Source: JAICKM01 sp050998805
Lineage (GTDB): Bacteria; Chloroflexota; Chloroflexia; QHBQ01; JAICKM01
Length of the DNA: 64,000 nt
Assembly: GCA_050998805.1 (NCBI GenBank)
Contig: JBPCPV010000009.1
Coordinates: 62,001-126,000, forward strand
Direction: 5' to 3'
Each line of letters begins with the position of its first letter. Within the stretch, counting starts at the first letter, position 1. The notes under the pieces are model-generated. The model was given only the letters and a program-made list of their open reading frames with translations, made no database searches and was not told the DNA's origin. The translations under genes and the position numbers were made by a program. Of the stretch, positions 7,930 to 16,259 are shown in pieces.

Positions 7930-8241
7930 GTGCGGAGTGCGGAGTACTGAAGGCTGATAACTGACGGCTGTGCGACACGCTCCGCCCGTGGACCGCGCTG
8001 GGCGTACCGCCGCCGTCTCGGCGGCCCCCGCCATACCCCGATCCCGCCGACCTCAGCCGTCAGCGATCAGCCGGGACGGCGGCGGTACGAGCGCGGAGGC
8101 GGCTGATCGCTGACGGCTAACGCATCGAGCGCAGAGCGACTTCCCACAGACGTTCCCTTTGCCCCGACCACGCACTCCGCACTCCGCACTCCGCACTCCG
8201 CACTCGTTCCGGTGGCACCGATTTTGCCCCGCATGTGATCT
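7930..8241. repeat. Repeat-filled intergenic region with heptamers and interleaved inverted repeats
   Basis: No gene is seen. It holds (GTGCGGA)n after the sigma factor stop, five exact tandem copies of CGCACTC (8171-8205), and two crossing inverted repeats: CGTACCGCCGCCGTC (8003-8017) with its complement at 8075-8089, and AGCCGTCAGCGATCAGCC (8055-8072) with its exact complement at 8101-8118. The stretch starting GAGCGCAGAGCGACT (from 8127) recurs nearly unchanged at 56054-56100. Confidence 0.85.
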
Positions 8242-10785
8242 ATGACCACACCTCAGACGCCGCCCGACGACCGCGCCACCCGTGCACTGCACGCCGACGA
8301 GCAGGGGCAGCCGGTCCCCAGTTGGCTGCAAGAACGCCCGGCCGTCACTCAGCCGGTGGCGTTGACGACGGCGCGCCGTCGGGCATTTCCTGCGATTTTG
8401 CTGTTCGCGGCCCTGGCGCTCGTGCTGGCGGCGGCGCTCTTGGTGAGCCAGTACAGGCCGCGTGCCGTGACGCCGAGCTCCCCGCCGAGTCCGGGCGCGG
8501 AGACCGGCTTCTTCCCGGCGGGCGGAGGGGCGACGCCGGGCACCACGGCGTTGGTGGACACGCCGGAGCAGGCCGACCCGCCTATGCCCTCCTCTCTCGC
8601 GGGCGCGGCCCAGGCCGAGCAGGAAGGGCGCTACGAAGACGCGATAGCCCTCTACCGCGCGGCAACCGTCGCCCAGCCGCCCGGCCCCGCCACGCCCGAA
8701 GCCCTCTGGCACCTCGCGGTCTGCCGCTTCGACGCCGGGCAGTACGCCGCCGCGATAACCGACTTCGCCGATTTTGCGCGAAGCTATCCGCGCGACCCAC
8801 GCAGCCTGCGAGCGGCGTTCTGGGCGGGGCGCGCCCAGGCGGCAGCCGGACACCCCGGCGCGGCGCTCGCCGAGTTCGAGTCCTACGCGCCCTTTGCGGG
8901 GGCCTTACGCGGGCCGACGCTGCTGCGGGCAGCCGAAGCCGCGAGCGCAGCCGGGAACCCCGACCGTGCGCGCGCACTACTCAACAGTCTGCTCGCCGAG
9001 CCGACCACCCGCCTCGACCGGCTCGGCGTATGGGCACGGCTGGCGAGCCTGGAGGCCGACGCAGGCGCGCCCGACAAGGCGGCGACATGGTACACGTCGG
9101 TGGCGGGCGAGGCGACTCTCCCCTCGTACAAGGCGGAGATGCTGCTCCAATCGGGGGCGGCGCTGCTCGACGCCCACCAGGCGGACGCCGGTCAACGCCG
9201 CCTGGCCGACCTCGTGCGCGCGCTGCCCGACGAGGCTGCGTCATACACCGCGCTCCACCGCCTGCTCGACAGCGACCCGCAGGCCCTCACCGACGGACGC
9301 CTCGGCTATGACATCGCCTGCCGTGCCGCCTACGCCGCCGCCCACTATAGCGAGGCTATCGGCTACTGCGATGGCTTCCGCTCCACGGCAGCGCCTGGAC
9401 CAGGCCGGGCGGACGCAGCCTGGTGGACCGCCCGCGCCTACGAGGCCGCCGGCAACACGCAGCAGGCCATCGCCTGGTACACCGGCTTCACCGATGTCTA
9501 CACAGCCGACACCCGCCTGCCGGTCGCGCTGCTCCACTGGGGCAGCCTACTCGCGGCATCTGGCGACGGCAGCGGCGCTCTCGCGCTCTACGACCGGCTG
9601 GCTACATCGTATCCCCGGAGCGTGGAGGCAGCGGAGGCCGAGGACCACGCCGGTGTTCTCCTCCGGCGGCAGGGCGATTTCGCGGGGGCAGCCGAACGCT
9701 GGCGGGCCGCAACCGCCGCGCCGGGCGCTGACGATACCCTCCGGGCGCGTGCGCTCTTCTGGCGCGGCTGGGCGCTCCAGCAGCAGGGTATGGCCGGGCA
9801 GGCGGCGGCTTCCTGGAAACAGGGCGCGGCCTATCACACCTTCTGGGGCGCGCGGTCCTCCGACCACCTCTCGGCGCAGACGGTTGTGCCGCACGCCTCC
9901 GGCCTCACCGACGCCGACCGCTCGCTCCTGCTCGCCCTCGACGCCGACGCTGGGCGCACGACCGGCGACGATGCCGCGCTCATTAGCTGGGCGGCGGAGT
10001 GGAGCAAGCCCGGCCACGACGTACCCGCGCCGGGTGCCGTGCCCGCCCGCCTCGCCGCCGACCCGGCCTACCGGCGCGCCCTCGCGCTTGCCCGCTCCGG
10101 CCTTTGGACCGATGCCGGCATCGCCTGGGCGGACCTGGCGACGACGCTGGAGAACGCCGGCGACGGCGCTTCGCTGGCGGCGATTGGGCTGGAAGCGCGG
10201 CGCTCGGGCTGGCCCTGGCTCGCCTACCCGATGGGTCGTAGCCTTGTGCGCGCCGCCCAGGCCGCCGGACGGCCAGCCGGTAGGGCCGACCTGCCGCGCG
10301 CCGGAGTAGCTCTGCTCTATCCCGCCGCCTGGCCTCACCTCGTGGCGACCGATGCCGGGGAGCAGCAGCTGGACCCCTGGCTGCTGCTTGCCCTGGTGCG
10401 CCAGGAGAGCGCCTACGATCCGCGCGCACTCTCCGGCTCCGATGCGCGCGGCCTCACCCAGGTGATCCCATCGACAGCGGATGGCCTCGCCGCCTCTCTC
10501 GGCATCGCCGACTTCCAGCAGTCGCTCCTCTACCGCCCGGCGGTCGGGTTGCGGCTGGGCGCTGCCTACCTGCACGGCACGCTGTCGCAGTTCGGCGGCA
10601 ACATCCTCTACGCGCTTGCGGGCTACAACGCCGGCCCCGGCAACGTACCCAACTGGGCGGGCGGGCGCGTCAACGGCGACCCCGACCTCTTCGTGGACAA
10701 CATTGACTACCCGGAGACCCGCGATTACGTCGAGATAGTCTACACTAACTATACGGCCTATCGTTGGCTGTATACGAGGCGTTAG
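8242..10785 (+). CDS. Membrane-anchored TPR protein with C-terminal SLT lytic transglycosylase domain
   Basis: Cuts peptidoglycan glycan strands outside the membrane. 847 residues: a cytosolic Pro-rich N-terminus, one membrane anchor (about 49-68), an Ala-rich array of TPR-like helical repeats (about 110-600), then a soluble lytic transglycosylase (GH23) domain. The catalytic Glu is E722 in VRQESAYDP, followed by the family motifs GLTQVIPSTA and AGYNAGPGNV. The architecture resembles Slt70 but with a membrane anchor. No clear Shine-Dalgarno precedes the ATG at 8242, so the start is uncertain by a few codons. It stands alone between two repeat-rich gaps. Confidence 0.9.
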   Translation: MTTPQTPPDDRATRALHADEQGQPVPSWLQERPAVTQPVALTTARRRAFPAILLFAALALVLAAALLVSQYRPRAVTPSSPPSPGAETGFFPAGGGATPGTTALVDTPEQADPPMPSSLAGAAQAEQEGRYEDAIALYRAATVAQPPGPATPEALWHLAVCRFDAGQYAAAITDFADFARSYPRDPRSLRAAFWAGRAQAAAGHPGAALAEFESYAPFAGALRGPTLLRAAEAASAAGNPDRARALLNSLLAEPTTRLDRLGVWARLASLEADAGAPDKAATWYTSVAGEATLPSYKAEMLLQSGAALLDAHQADAGQRRLADLVRALPDEAASYTALHRLLDSDPQALTDGRLGYDIACRAAYAAAHYSEAIGYCDGFRSTAAPGPGRADAAWWTARAYEAAGNTQQAIAWYTGFTDVYTADTRLPVALLHWGSLLAASGDGSGALALYDRLATSYPRSVEAAEAEDHAGVLLRRQGDFAGAAERWRAATAAPGADDTLRARALFWRGWALQQQGMAGQAAASWKQGAAYHTFWGARSSDHLSAQTVVPHASGLTDADRSLLLALDADAGRTTGDDAALISWAAEWSKPGHDVPAPGAVPARLAADPAYRRALALARSGLWTDAGIAWADLATTLENAGDGASLAAIGLEARRSGWPWLAYPMGRSLVRAAQAAGRPAGRADLPRAGVALLYPAAWPHLVATDAGEQQLDPWLLLALVRQESAYDPRALSGSDARGLTQVIPSTADGLAASLGIADFQQSLLYRPAVGLRLGAAYLHGTLSQFGGNILYALAGYNAGPGNVPNWAGGRVNGDPDLFVDNIDYPETRDYVEIVYTNYTAYRWLYTRR

Positions 10786-10910
10786 CGGTCGGCAGTCGGC
10801 ACGAAACTTAACAATATCCGTCCAAAGACCGATGCATTTTTAGAATATTTGTGCTATTATTTCTCCCACGCATGTTGGCGATGCCGACTAATTGCTGGGA
10901 GGAAAACGCA

Positions 10911-11501
10911 ATGCAGACTCAATGGGACGACTTGGCTGTGCGGGCGAAGGCGGGGGATCTGGCCGCGCGAGACGCGCTATACACGAGCATGGAGGACTTC
11001 ATGTTCCGGCTGGCGGCCGTTGTCGAGAGGTCGGCGCGGCCCGCGCCCGACGGCCTGATCGAGGTCGAGGATCTGCGCCAGGAGATTTTCGTGATCTTTT
11101 GCGCGCTGCTGGTCGAATGGCAGCCCGAAGTCGCGCCCTTTGCTGGCTTCGTCGGGGCAAAGCTGCCGAACCGCGCACGCCGTTATGTCCAACGGCTGGT
11201 CTGGCGGCGCGATGAGCGGATGCCGGAGATCGCAGACAGAGGACGAAGATGACGACGGGATCGAACTCCGTGTCGCTGACGACCCCCCGACACCTACTCG
11301 GAAAGCGTCTTCTGCCGCCGGCTGTTGGCCCTGCTCGACCTACTGGACCGGCAGGTGATGTTGATGCACGGCATAGGCGGCGTCCCGATAGGGGAGGTCG
11401 CCGAGCGTATCGGACTCAGCGAGCGGCGGGCCTACCGCCTCTATGCCGACGCCTGCCGCACCCTCTGCGGGGCGCTTGCACAGGACGCCGACTTCGTGTA
11501 A
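10911..11501 (+). pseudogene. Small sigma-70 (ECF-like) factor gene interrupted by two compensating frameshifts
   Basis: Starts at ATG 10911 with GGGAGG 8 nt upstream. The first frame encodes a sigma region 2-like part (VEDLRQEIFVIFCALLVEW...) up to a stop at 11250. An acidic linker (TEDEDDDGIELRVADDPP) is open only in the +1 frame, and from about 11289 the original frame resumes with a region 4-like helix-turn-helix (IGEVAERIGLSERRAYRLY) ending at TAA 11499-11501. One extra base near 11240 and one missing C in the C6 run at 11283-11288 would explain everything. It may be a recent pseudogene, an assembly error or, less likely, a recoded gene. Confidence 0.7.
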
Positions 11502-11639
11502 GCTAAGTGCAGATTGCGGATTGCGGGGCTGACGGCTGTGAGACACGGCACCGTCCGTGGACCGCCTCCACTAACAGCTAACAACTAACCACTCGTACTA
11601 ACAACTAGCCACTAATCACTAACAACTTAGGAGGAATAG
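11502..11639. repeat. Heptamer-type repeats in a gene gap
   Basis: Contains CAGATTG/CGGATTG units, a copy of the module GACGGCTGT..GACACGG..CCGT.CGTGGACCG (also at about 7963 and 19430) and a run of ACTAAC-type units (11572-11628) with roughly 7-bp period. The final AGGAGG serves the next gene. Confidence 0.75.
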
Positions 11640-11924
11640 ATGTCAATATTGGCTGTTCTCGGACTCATACTGGGCCTGATCATACTGGCCTACGGGGTGC
11701 TGGCCTACACCGGCTCCTCGGCTCTGGCGGGCGCGCCGGCCGCCCTGCGCCGCACAGGGGACACGCTCTGGCTCGCGGGGATCGCGCTGATCGCGCTCGC
11801 CCTGATACTCGGCATCGTCGGCTCGCTGATCGCTGCCAATTTGCAGATAGTCCGCATCCTGCTCGGCATAATCGGCCTCGTGGTGCTTGGCCTCGCCTGG
11901 CCCCGGAACACGAAGACCATTTAA
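11640..11924 (+). CDS. Small hydrophobic membrane protein
   Basis: 94 residues with three hydrophobic segments (about 2-24, 43-65 and 68-87) separated by short polar turns. No recognised family. AGGAGG lies 5 nt before the ATG, so translation is well supported. It is followed after 1 bp by the GNAT gene and probably heads the co-directional run to 18.2 kb. Confidence 0.75.
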   Translation: MSILAVLGLILGLIILAYGVLAYTGSSALAGAPAALRRTGDTLWLAGIALIALALILGIVGSLIAANLQIVRILLGIIGLVVLGLAWPRNTKTI

Positions 11925-11925
11925 C

Positions 11926-12810
11926 ATGGCCCGCTCCGGACGCTCACTGCTGCCCTGGAGTGCCCGCCTCCGTGGCGGCGACTCGCCCGCAGTGCGCCCG
12001 CTGACCTCGGCGGACGTGCCCGCGCTCCGCCTGCCGTGGGACAGCCGCTTCACCCCGAAGCGCCTTGCCGCTCACCTCGCGCGGCATCCCGACCTCGGTT
12101 GGGTGAATCCGGAGAGCGGCGAGTACATCGTGGCCGAACCCTGGCGGCACCGGCAGGAGATCACCAGCCTGCTCGAGGTCCACGCCCGTTCCGGCAGGGG
12201 CACGCTCCTAACACGCGCCGCAGACGACTTGCGTGCTGCCGGGGCGCGCCTGCTGCTGTTGCCGGACGGTGAAGGGCTGACCGCGCCCCGGCTCTACGCG
12301 GGGCACGGCTTCGCCCGGCTGGAGCGGATCGTCCACTACCAGCTCCTCGCGGGGCCGCAGGCGGTCACGCGCCCCTTGCCGCCACTCGAGTTCTCCCCGC
12401 TTACCCTGCACCATCTGCCGACGCTGCTGGCGCTCGATCACACATCTTTCCCCTGGCTCTGGTGGAACTCGGAGGACGAGATCGTCTCATACGCTGGCCT
12501 GGACGGGGTGCAGATCTGGCTCGGCTGGGCGGCGGGCGTTCCCGTCGCCTACGCAGGCACGACAACGATTGACCGATGGGGCCACCTCGACCGGATCGCC
12601 GTGGACCCCGCATATCACGGTCGCGGCTACGGCGCCGCCATGCTCGCCTTCGTGCTCAACCACCTCTCAGCCGCAGGCGTCAACCGCGTCACTCTCAGCA
12701 CCCAATCCGACAACCTCCAATCCCAACGCCTCTACCAAGGCTTCGGCTTCCGCCTCACCTCGGAGGTGTCGGACATATACGGCGAGTGGTTAGTGGGAGG
12801 AAATACTTGA
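11926..12810 (+). CDS. GNAT-family N-acetyltransferase (two-domain)
   Basis: 294 residues. The C-terminal half shows the acetyl-CoA-binding core: HLDRIAVDPAYHGRGYGAAML (motif A, with the R/Q-x-x-G-x-G/A pyrophosphate loop as HGRGYG) and the motif B tail NLQSQRLYQGFGF. The N-terminal half is a weaker GNAT-like repeat (LYAGHGFARLERI). The ATG at 11926 is 1 bp after the preceding stop; its TGA overlaps the TTG start of the next gene, indicating translational coupling. The acceptor substrate is unknown. Confidence 0.87.
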   Translation: MARSGRSLLPWSARLRGGDSPAVRPLTSADVPALRLPWDSRFTPKRLAAHLARHPDLGWVNPESGEYIVAEPWRHRQEITSLLEVHARSGRGTLLTRAADDLRAAGARLLLLPDGEGLTAPRLYAGHGFARLERIVHYQLLAGPQAVTRPLPPLEFSPLTLHHLPTLLALDHTSFPWLWWNSEDEIVSYAGLDGVQIWLGWAAGVPVAYAGTTTIDRWGHLDRIAVDPAYHGRGYGAAMLAFVLNHLSAAGVNRVTLSTQSDNLQSQRLYQGFGFRLTSEVSDIYGEWLVGGNT

Positions 12811-14096
12811 AAGTACTCATGCTGTCCTGGGAATGGCCGCCGAACATGGTCGGGGGGCTTGGCAAGCACGTTGTCGAGCTGCTGCCGGAACTCGTGGACG
12901 AGGATGTGGAGGTCCATCTGGTGACGCCCCGACTCAAGGGGGACGTGCATGACGATGCGATCATCTCGGCGGAGTCGGGGCTGGCTGCGCCTAACGGCAG
13001 CCACTTCTACCGCGTGGACCAGTTTCCGTTCCAGGCAGGCAATTTCTACGCGAACACGGTGCAGACCAATATCATGCTTGAGGCTGCCTGCGAGCAGATC
13101 GTCGAAAAGGCTGGGCCGTTCGATCTGATCCACGCGCACGACTGGTTGGTGGCCTTCGCGGCCATCGCAGTCAAGCACGAGCACCACCTGCCCCTGCTCT
13201 CCACGATCCACGCGACCGAGATGGGGCGCAATCGGGGCACTCTCCATGAAGACATGCAGCGCGACATCCACCTCGCCGAGTGGCGGCTGGTCTACGAGAG
13301 CTGGCGCGTGATCGCGTGCAGCAACTACATGGCCTGGGAGGTCCGCAACTACTTCGGCGCGCCCGCCGAGAAGGTTGACGTGATACCGAACGGGGTGGAC
13401 CCGAGAGAGTACGACCGCTTCAACGGACAAGACCTCAGCGCGTTCCGCGCGAGCCTCGCCCGGCCCAACCAGAAGATCGTTTTCTATGTGGGCCGCCTCG
13501 TCTGGGAGAAGGGCTTGCAGGTGCTCGTGGACGCCGCACCCCAGATCGTCGCCGCCTACCCGAACGTCCGCTTCATCATAGCCGGGGGCGGCGACTTCCG
13601 CTTCGAGCTAGCGGAGCGCGCCCGGCAGCGCGGCGTCGGCGACTGGTTCTTCTTCCCAGGCCGGATCTCCGACGACGACCGCGACCGGCTCTACAAGGTC
13701 GCGGATTGCGCGGTCTTCCCCAGCCTCTATGAGCCGTTCGGGATAGTCGCCCTCGAAGCGATGGCGGCAGGCTGCCCGGTCGTCGCCGGAGACACCGGCG
13801 GGCTGTCCGAGGTGATCAACCTCCACGAAAACGGCATCAAAGTCAACCCGAACGACCCCGGCTCGTTGGCCTGGGGCGTGCTCCACACCCTCCAACACCC
13901 CGACTGGGCCGCAAGCCGAGCCGCCAACGCCCGCCGCGATGTGGACGCCCTCTACAACTGGGACCGGATCGCCAAGATGACCACGGCCGTCTACGAGCGG
14001 GTCGTGAGCGAGGCCCGCGCCGGAGACTGGGCGTACAAGGCAGAGCCGGTCCAGGCGGTGCAGGAACCAGAAGAACCGATCACCCCACTCGGCTGA
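12807..14096 (+). CDS. Glycosyltransferase family 4-like (GT-B fold)
   Basis: 429 residues. The N-terminal acceptor domain begins KVLMLSWEWPPNMVGGLGKH, whose GGLGKH loop is typical of GT4/GT5 enzymes such as glycogen synthase. The C-terminal donor domain has VGRLVWEKGLQVL and the E-x7-E motif in EPFGIVALEAMAAG. The start is TTG at 12807, chosen because GGGAGG sits 6 nt upstream and the alignable sequence begins exactly there. It transfers a sugar from an activated donor; whether it makes glycogen, trehalose or a glycolipid cannot be told. Confidence 0.9.
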   Translation: MKVLMLSWEWPPNMVGGLGKHVVELLPELVDEDVEVHLVTPRLKGDVHDDAIISAESGLAAPNGSHFYRVDQFPFQAGNFYANTVQTNIMLEAACEQIVEKAGPFDLIHAHDWLVAFAAIAVKHEHHLPLLSTIHATEMGRNRGTLHEDMQRDIHLAEWRLVYESWRVIACSNYMAWEVRNYFGAPAEKVDVIPNGVDPREYDRFNGQDLSAFRASLARPNQKIVFYVGRLVWEKGLQVLVDAAPQIVAAYPNVRFIIAGGGDFRFELAERARQRGVGDWFFFPGRISDDDRDRLYKVADCAVFPSLYEPFGIVALEAMAAGCPVVAGDTGGLSEVINLHENGIKVNPNDPGSLAWGVLHTLQHPDWAASRAANARRDVDALYNWDRIAKMTTAVYERVVSEARAGDWAYKAEPVQAVQEPEEPITPLG

Positions 14097-14110
14097 GAAG
14101 GAGCAAAACC

Positions 14111-14725
14111 GTGCTGCTATCCGACAAACACATCCTCGAAGAGAAGGAATCCGGCAACATCGTGATCGAGCCGTTCGACCGCCGTCAACTCGGCACGAAC
14201 TCATATGACGTGCGGCTCGGCGAGTGGTACTTCCTGCCGAACCACAACATGGTCAGCGTCAGCTTCACCGACGCCGAGCAGTCTCGCGTCTTCTGGGGAG
14301 ATGCCCACCACGCAGCCGAGGGAGTGATCGCGATCCGCCCCGGAGACACGATCCTGGCGCACACAGCTGAGGTGATCGGCGGCTGCAACGGCTTCACGAC
14401 CTCGATGCGCGCCCGCAGCAGCATCGGGCGGAGTTGCCTCTCGGTCTGCAAGTGCGCCGGGGTCGGCGATGTCGGCTATATCTCGCACTGGACGATGGAG
14501 ATCACCAATCACAGCCACGCGGTCGTGATCCTGCCGGTCGGCCTGCGCGTGGCCCAGATCCTATTCTACGAGGTCGGGGAGACGCTCGCCGAGTACAAGG
14601 GCAAGTACGGTGCGCGTGAGGGCTGGACGCCGAACGACATGCTGCCCAAGCTCTACCGCGATTGGGATCTCGACAGCCTCGGCAAGGCGCGGCTGGAGAT
14701 AGTGAGCGAGGACACATGGCGCTGA
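14111..14725 (+). CDS. dcd: dCTP deaminase
   Basis: Converts dCTP to dUTP for thymidylate synthesis. 204 residues, slightly longer than the usual 190. Family features: MLLSDKHI at the N-terminus, LGTNSYDVRLG, the RARSSIGR nucleotide-binding loop (100-107) and E130 in the position of the catalytic Glu (HWTMEITN). The segment between them (SVCKCAGVGDVGYISHW) is less typical than the common AG-D-PGF form. The GTG start has AAGGAG 7 nt upstream. It overlaps the next gene by 10 bp. Confidence 0.88.
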   Translation: MLLSDKHILEEKESGNIVIEPFDRRQLGTNSYDVRLGEWYFLPNHNMVSVSFTDAEQSRVFWGDAHHAAEGVIAIRPGDTILAHTAEVIGGCNGFTTSMRARSSIGRSCLSVCKCAGVGDVGYISHWTMEITNHSHAVVILPVGLRVAQILFYEVGETLAEYKGKYGAREGWTPNDMLPKLYRDWDLDSLGKARLEIVSEDTWR

Positions 14726-15150
14726 AGTGCGAGGCCGGGTACGTCTACTGCGGCGAGCCGGTCGAAAGGCAGTGCGTGGTCTGCGGGCGCTACTTCTGCG
14801 CGAAGCACGGCAAGCTCGACGCGCCACATTGCCGCCACTGCGCGCGGGGCTACGCCGAGATCCAGATGGAAGCCTCGGCGGCCGCGCTCGAAACCGCCCG
14901 GCGCGAACTGGCCGCCGAGCAGAACCGCTCAGGGTACTGCGGCGGCCCCGCCTGCGACGAACCTCCACTCGTGACATGCGCGCACTGCGGCCTGGAATAC
15001 TGCTCCCGCCACAGCAGTCGCCACCATTACAGCTACCGCTACCGCACCCGCCGCGGTATCGAGACCCGCCAGGAGAGTGTGACGCTCTGCGACGCCTGCC
15101 GTCCCCAACTGAAGATGTATAAGCGCGAAAAGACCTGGCTTGAAACATGA
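14716..15150 (+). CDS. Small protein with two Cys/His zinc-binding modules
   Basis: 144 residues, no known function. Module 1 (5-42) has C5, C12, C20, C23, C28, H31, C39 and C42; module 2 (75-128) has C75, C80, C88, C91, C96, H99 plus a C125-x2-C128 pair. Between them lies an Ala/Glu-rich helix likely to form a coiled coil. The first module resembles the B-box-like finger of the gene at 900-1493. It overlaps dcd by 10 bp and the next gene as ATGA, so the three are translationally coupled. Confidence 0.75.
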   Translation: MALKCEAGYVYCGEPVERQCVVCGRYFCAKHGKLDAPHCRHCARGYAEIQMEASAAALETARRELAAEQNRSGYCGGPACDEPPLVTCAHCGLEYCSRHSSRHHYSYRYRTRRGIETRQESVTLCDACRPQLKMYKREKTWLET

Positions 15151-16244
15151 TTGAGCAACACCCTCCCCACCTCTCCCTGACGCCACGCCTCCAGGCCCGG
15201 CTCGCTACTCTCCTCGCGCGGCTGCGGCTCTCCGGGATGCCTGCTGAGGTGATCGAGCCGCCGGCGACCGCGCTCAACGAGGTCATGGAAAAGACCCTGA
15301 CGGCCGAGCGAGCGCCCCACGGCGATGAGTGGGTGACGGCGCTGCGGGTCGCCCAGAACTGCCGCCCACTGCTCGCAGAGGCCCACCGCAAAGCCGAGGA
15401 ACTCGACACCTCGGAGCATCGCCGCCCCGACCCCATAATCGTCTCAGAAATGCTCTCCACCTGGCTGATCACCCAGGCCGAGCTTTATTGCAAGCTACAG
15501 ATCACCCACCTCGGCCTCGCCTTGAGCGACCCCGACGACACCGACGACGATGACGACACCGAGACGTTCGACCTCAACGGGCACATCGGCGAGGAGCTTG
15601 TCCGCCAGATCGAGCTTTTGGAGAAGGAGGTGCAGAAGCAGTGGACCGGCGACCGCTATCTGCTCTACCGCATGTTATACACCAACTACAGCCGCCTCCG
15701 AAGCTACACCCGCTCGCGCGGCTGGGTCGAAGAGACCGACGCGCTGAACTACATGATGCGGCTGGCGCGGATGCGCGGCCTCCAGTACCACCTCTTCGAC
15801 CGCCCATCCGACCACCGCCGACGTCCCCCCGGAGGCGGCAGGGGCGCGCAGAGGCCGGTCCCCTGGGTGCGCGCCGGAGTACTCGGGCGGCTGCTGCTCG
15901 ACCGCTTCTACTGGCTCACCGCCGGCTTCGGATACCGCCCACTGCGCGCGCTCGCCGTCAACAGCATCGTCGTCGCCGGCTTCGCCTATCTCTACTGGCA
16001 ATTCAACCTGCTCTGCGTCTTCTACACCGGAGGCGGCACAGACACCGCCTCCCACTGCCAGGCCGTCAGCTACCCCCAGTCGCTCTATTTCAGCAGCCTC
16101 GCCTTCTTCCTCGCTGCGATGGGCGAGGTTCTCCCGAGGCCGCTCTGGGGCCAGGCGCTGCTTGTGTTCGAGAGCATCTGGGGCTTCCTGAACATATCGG
16201 TCGTGATCGCGGTCATTCTCAGCCGCCAGAACAGCGCAGATTAA
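15147..16244 (+). CDS. Two-transmembrane ion-channel-like protein with altered selectivity filter
   Basis: 365 residues. A soluble helical N-terminal domain (1-250, with an acidic run at 128-140) precedes YRPLRAL, a first membrane helix (268-287), a re-entrant pore-like segment (309-330) and a second helix (334-358). This matches the Ion_trans_2 layout, including SLYFSSL before the pore. Where potassium channels have T-V-G-Y-G, this protein has LAAMGEVLP, so it is unlikely to be a normal potassium channel. It is coupled by ATGA to the zinc protein and ends 15 bp before gpmI. Function unknown. Confidence 0.65.
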   Translation: MIEQHPPHLSLTPRLQARLATLLARLRLSGMPAEVIEPPATALNEVMEKTLTAERAPHGDEWVTALRVAQNCRPLLAEAHRKAEELDTSEHRRPDPIIVSEMLSTWLITQAELYCKLQITHLGLALSDPDDTDDDDDTETFDLNGHIGEELVRQIELLEKEVQKQWTGDRYLLYRMLYTNYSRLRSYTRSRGWVEETDALNYMMRLARMRGLQYHLFDRPSDHRRRPPGGGRGAQRPVPWVRAGVLGRLLLDRFYWLTAGFGYRPLRALAVNSIVVAGFAYLYWQFNLLCVFYTGGGTDTASHCQAVSYPQSLYFSSLAFFLAAMGEVLPRPLWGQALLVFESIWGFLNISVVIAVILSRQNSAD

Positions 16245-16259
16245 ACGAGGAGATAACCG

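Noticed and set aside
6907..8034. Long frame antisense to the sigma factor gene
   Set aside because: The sigma factor frame has all conserved regions; the antisense product is low complexity and lacks motifs.
8171..8205. CGCACTC array considered as CRISPR
   Set aside because: 7-bp units without spacers and no cas genes; these are simple tandem repeats.
9547..10575. Long frame antisense to the transglycosylase
   Set aside because: Opposite the SLT catalytic domain; no ribosome-binding site and no homology pattern.
11225..11300. Programmed double frameshifting in the small sigma factor
   Set aside because: No slippery heptamer or pseudoknot supports the first shift; indels or sequence error are more likely, so only the disrupted-gene call was made.
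12576..12806. Upstream extension of the GT4 gene to 12576
   Set aside because: It overlaps the conserved GNAT core out of frame and is Arg/Pro-rich; TTG 12807 has the ribosome-binding site.
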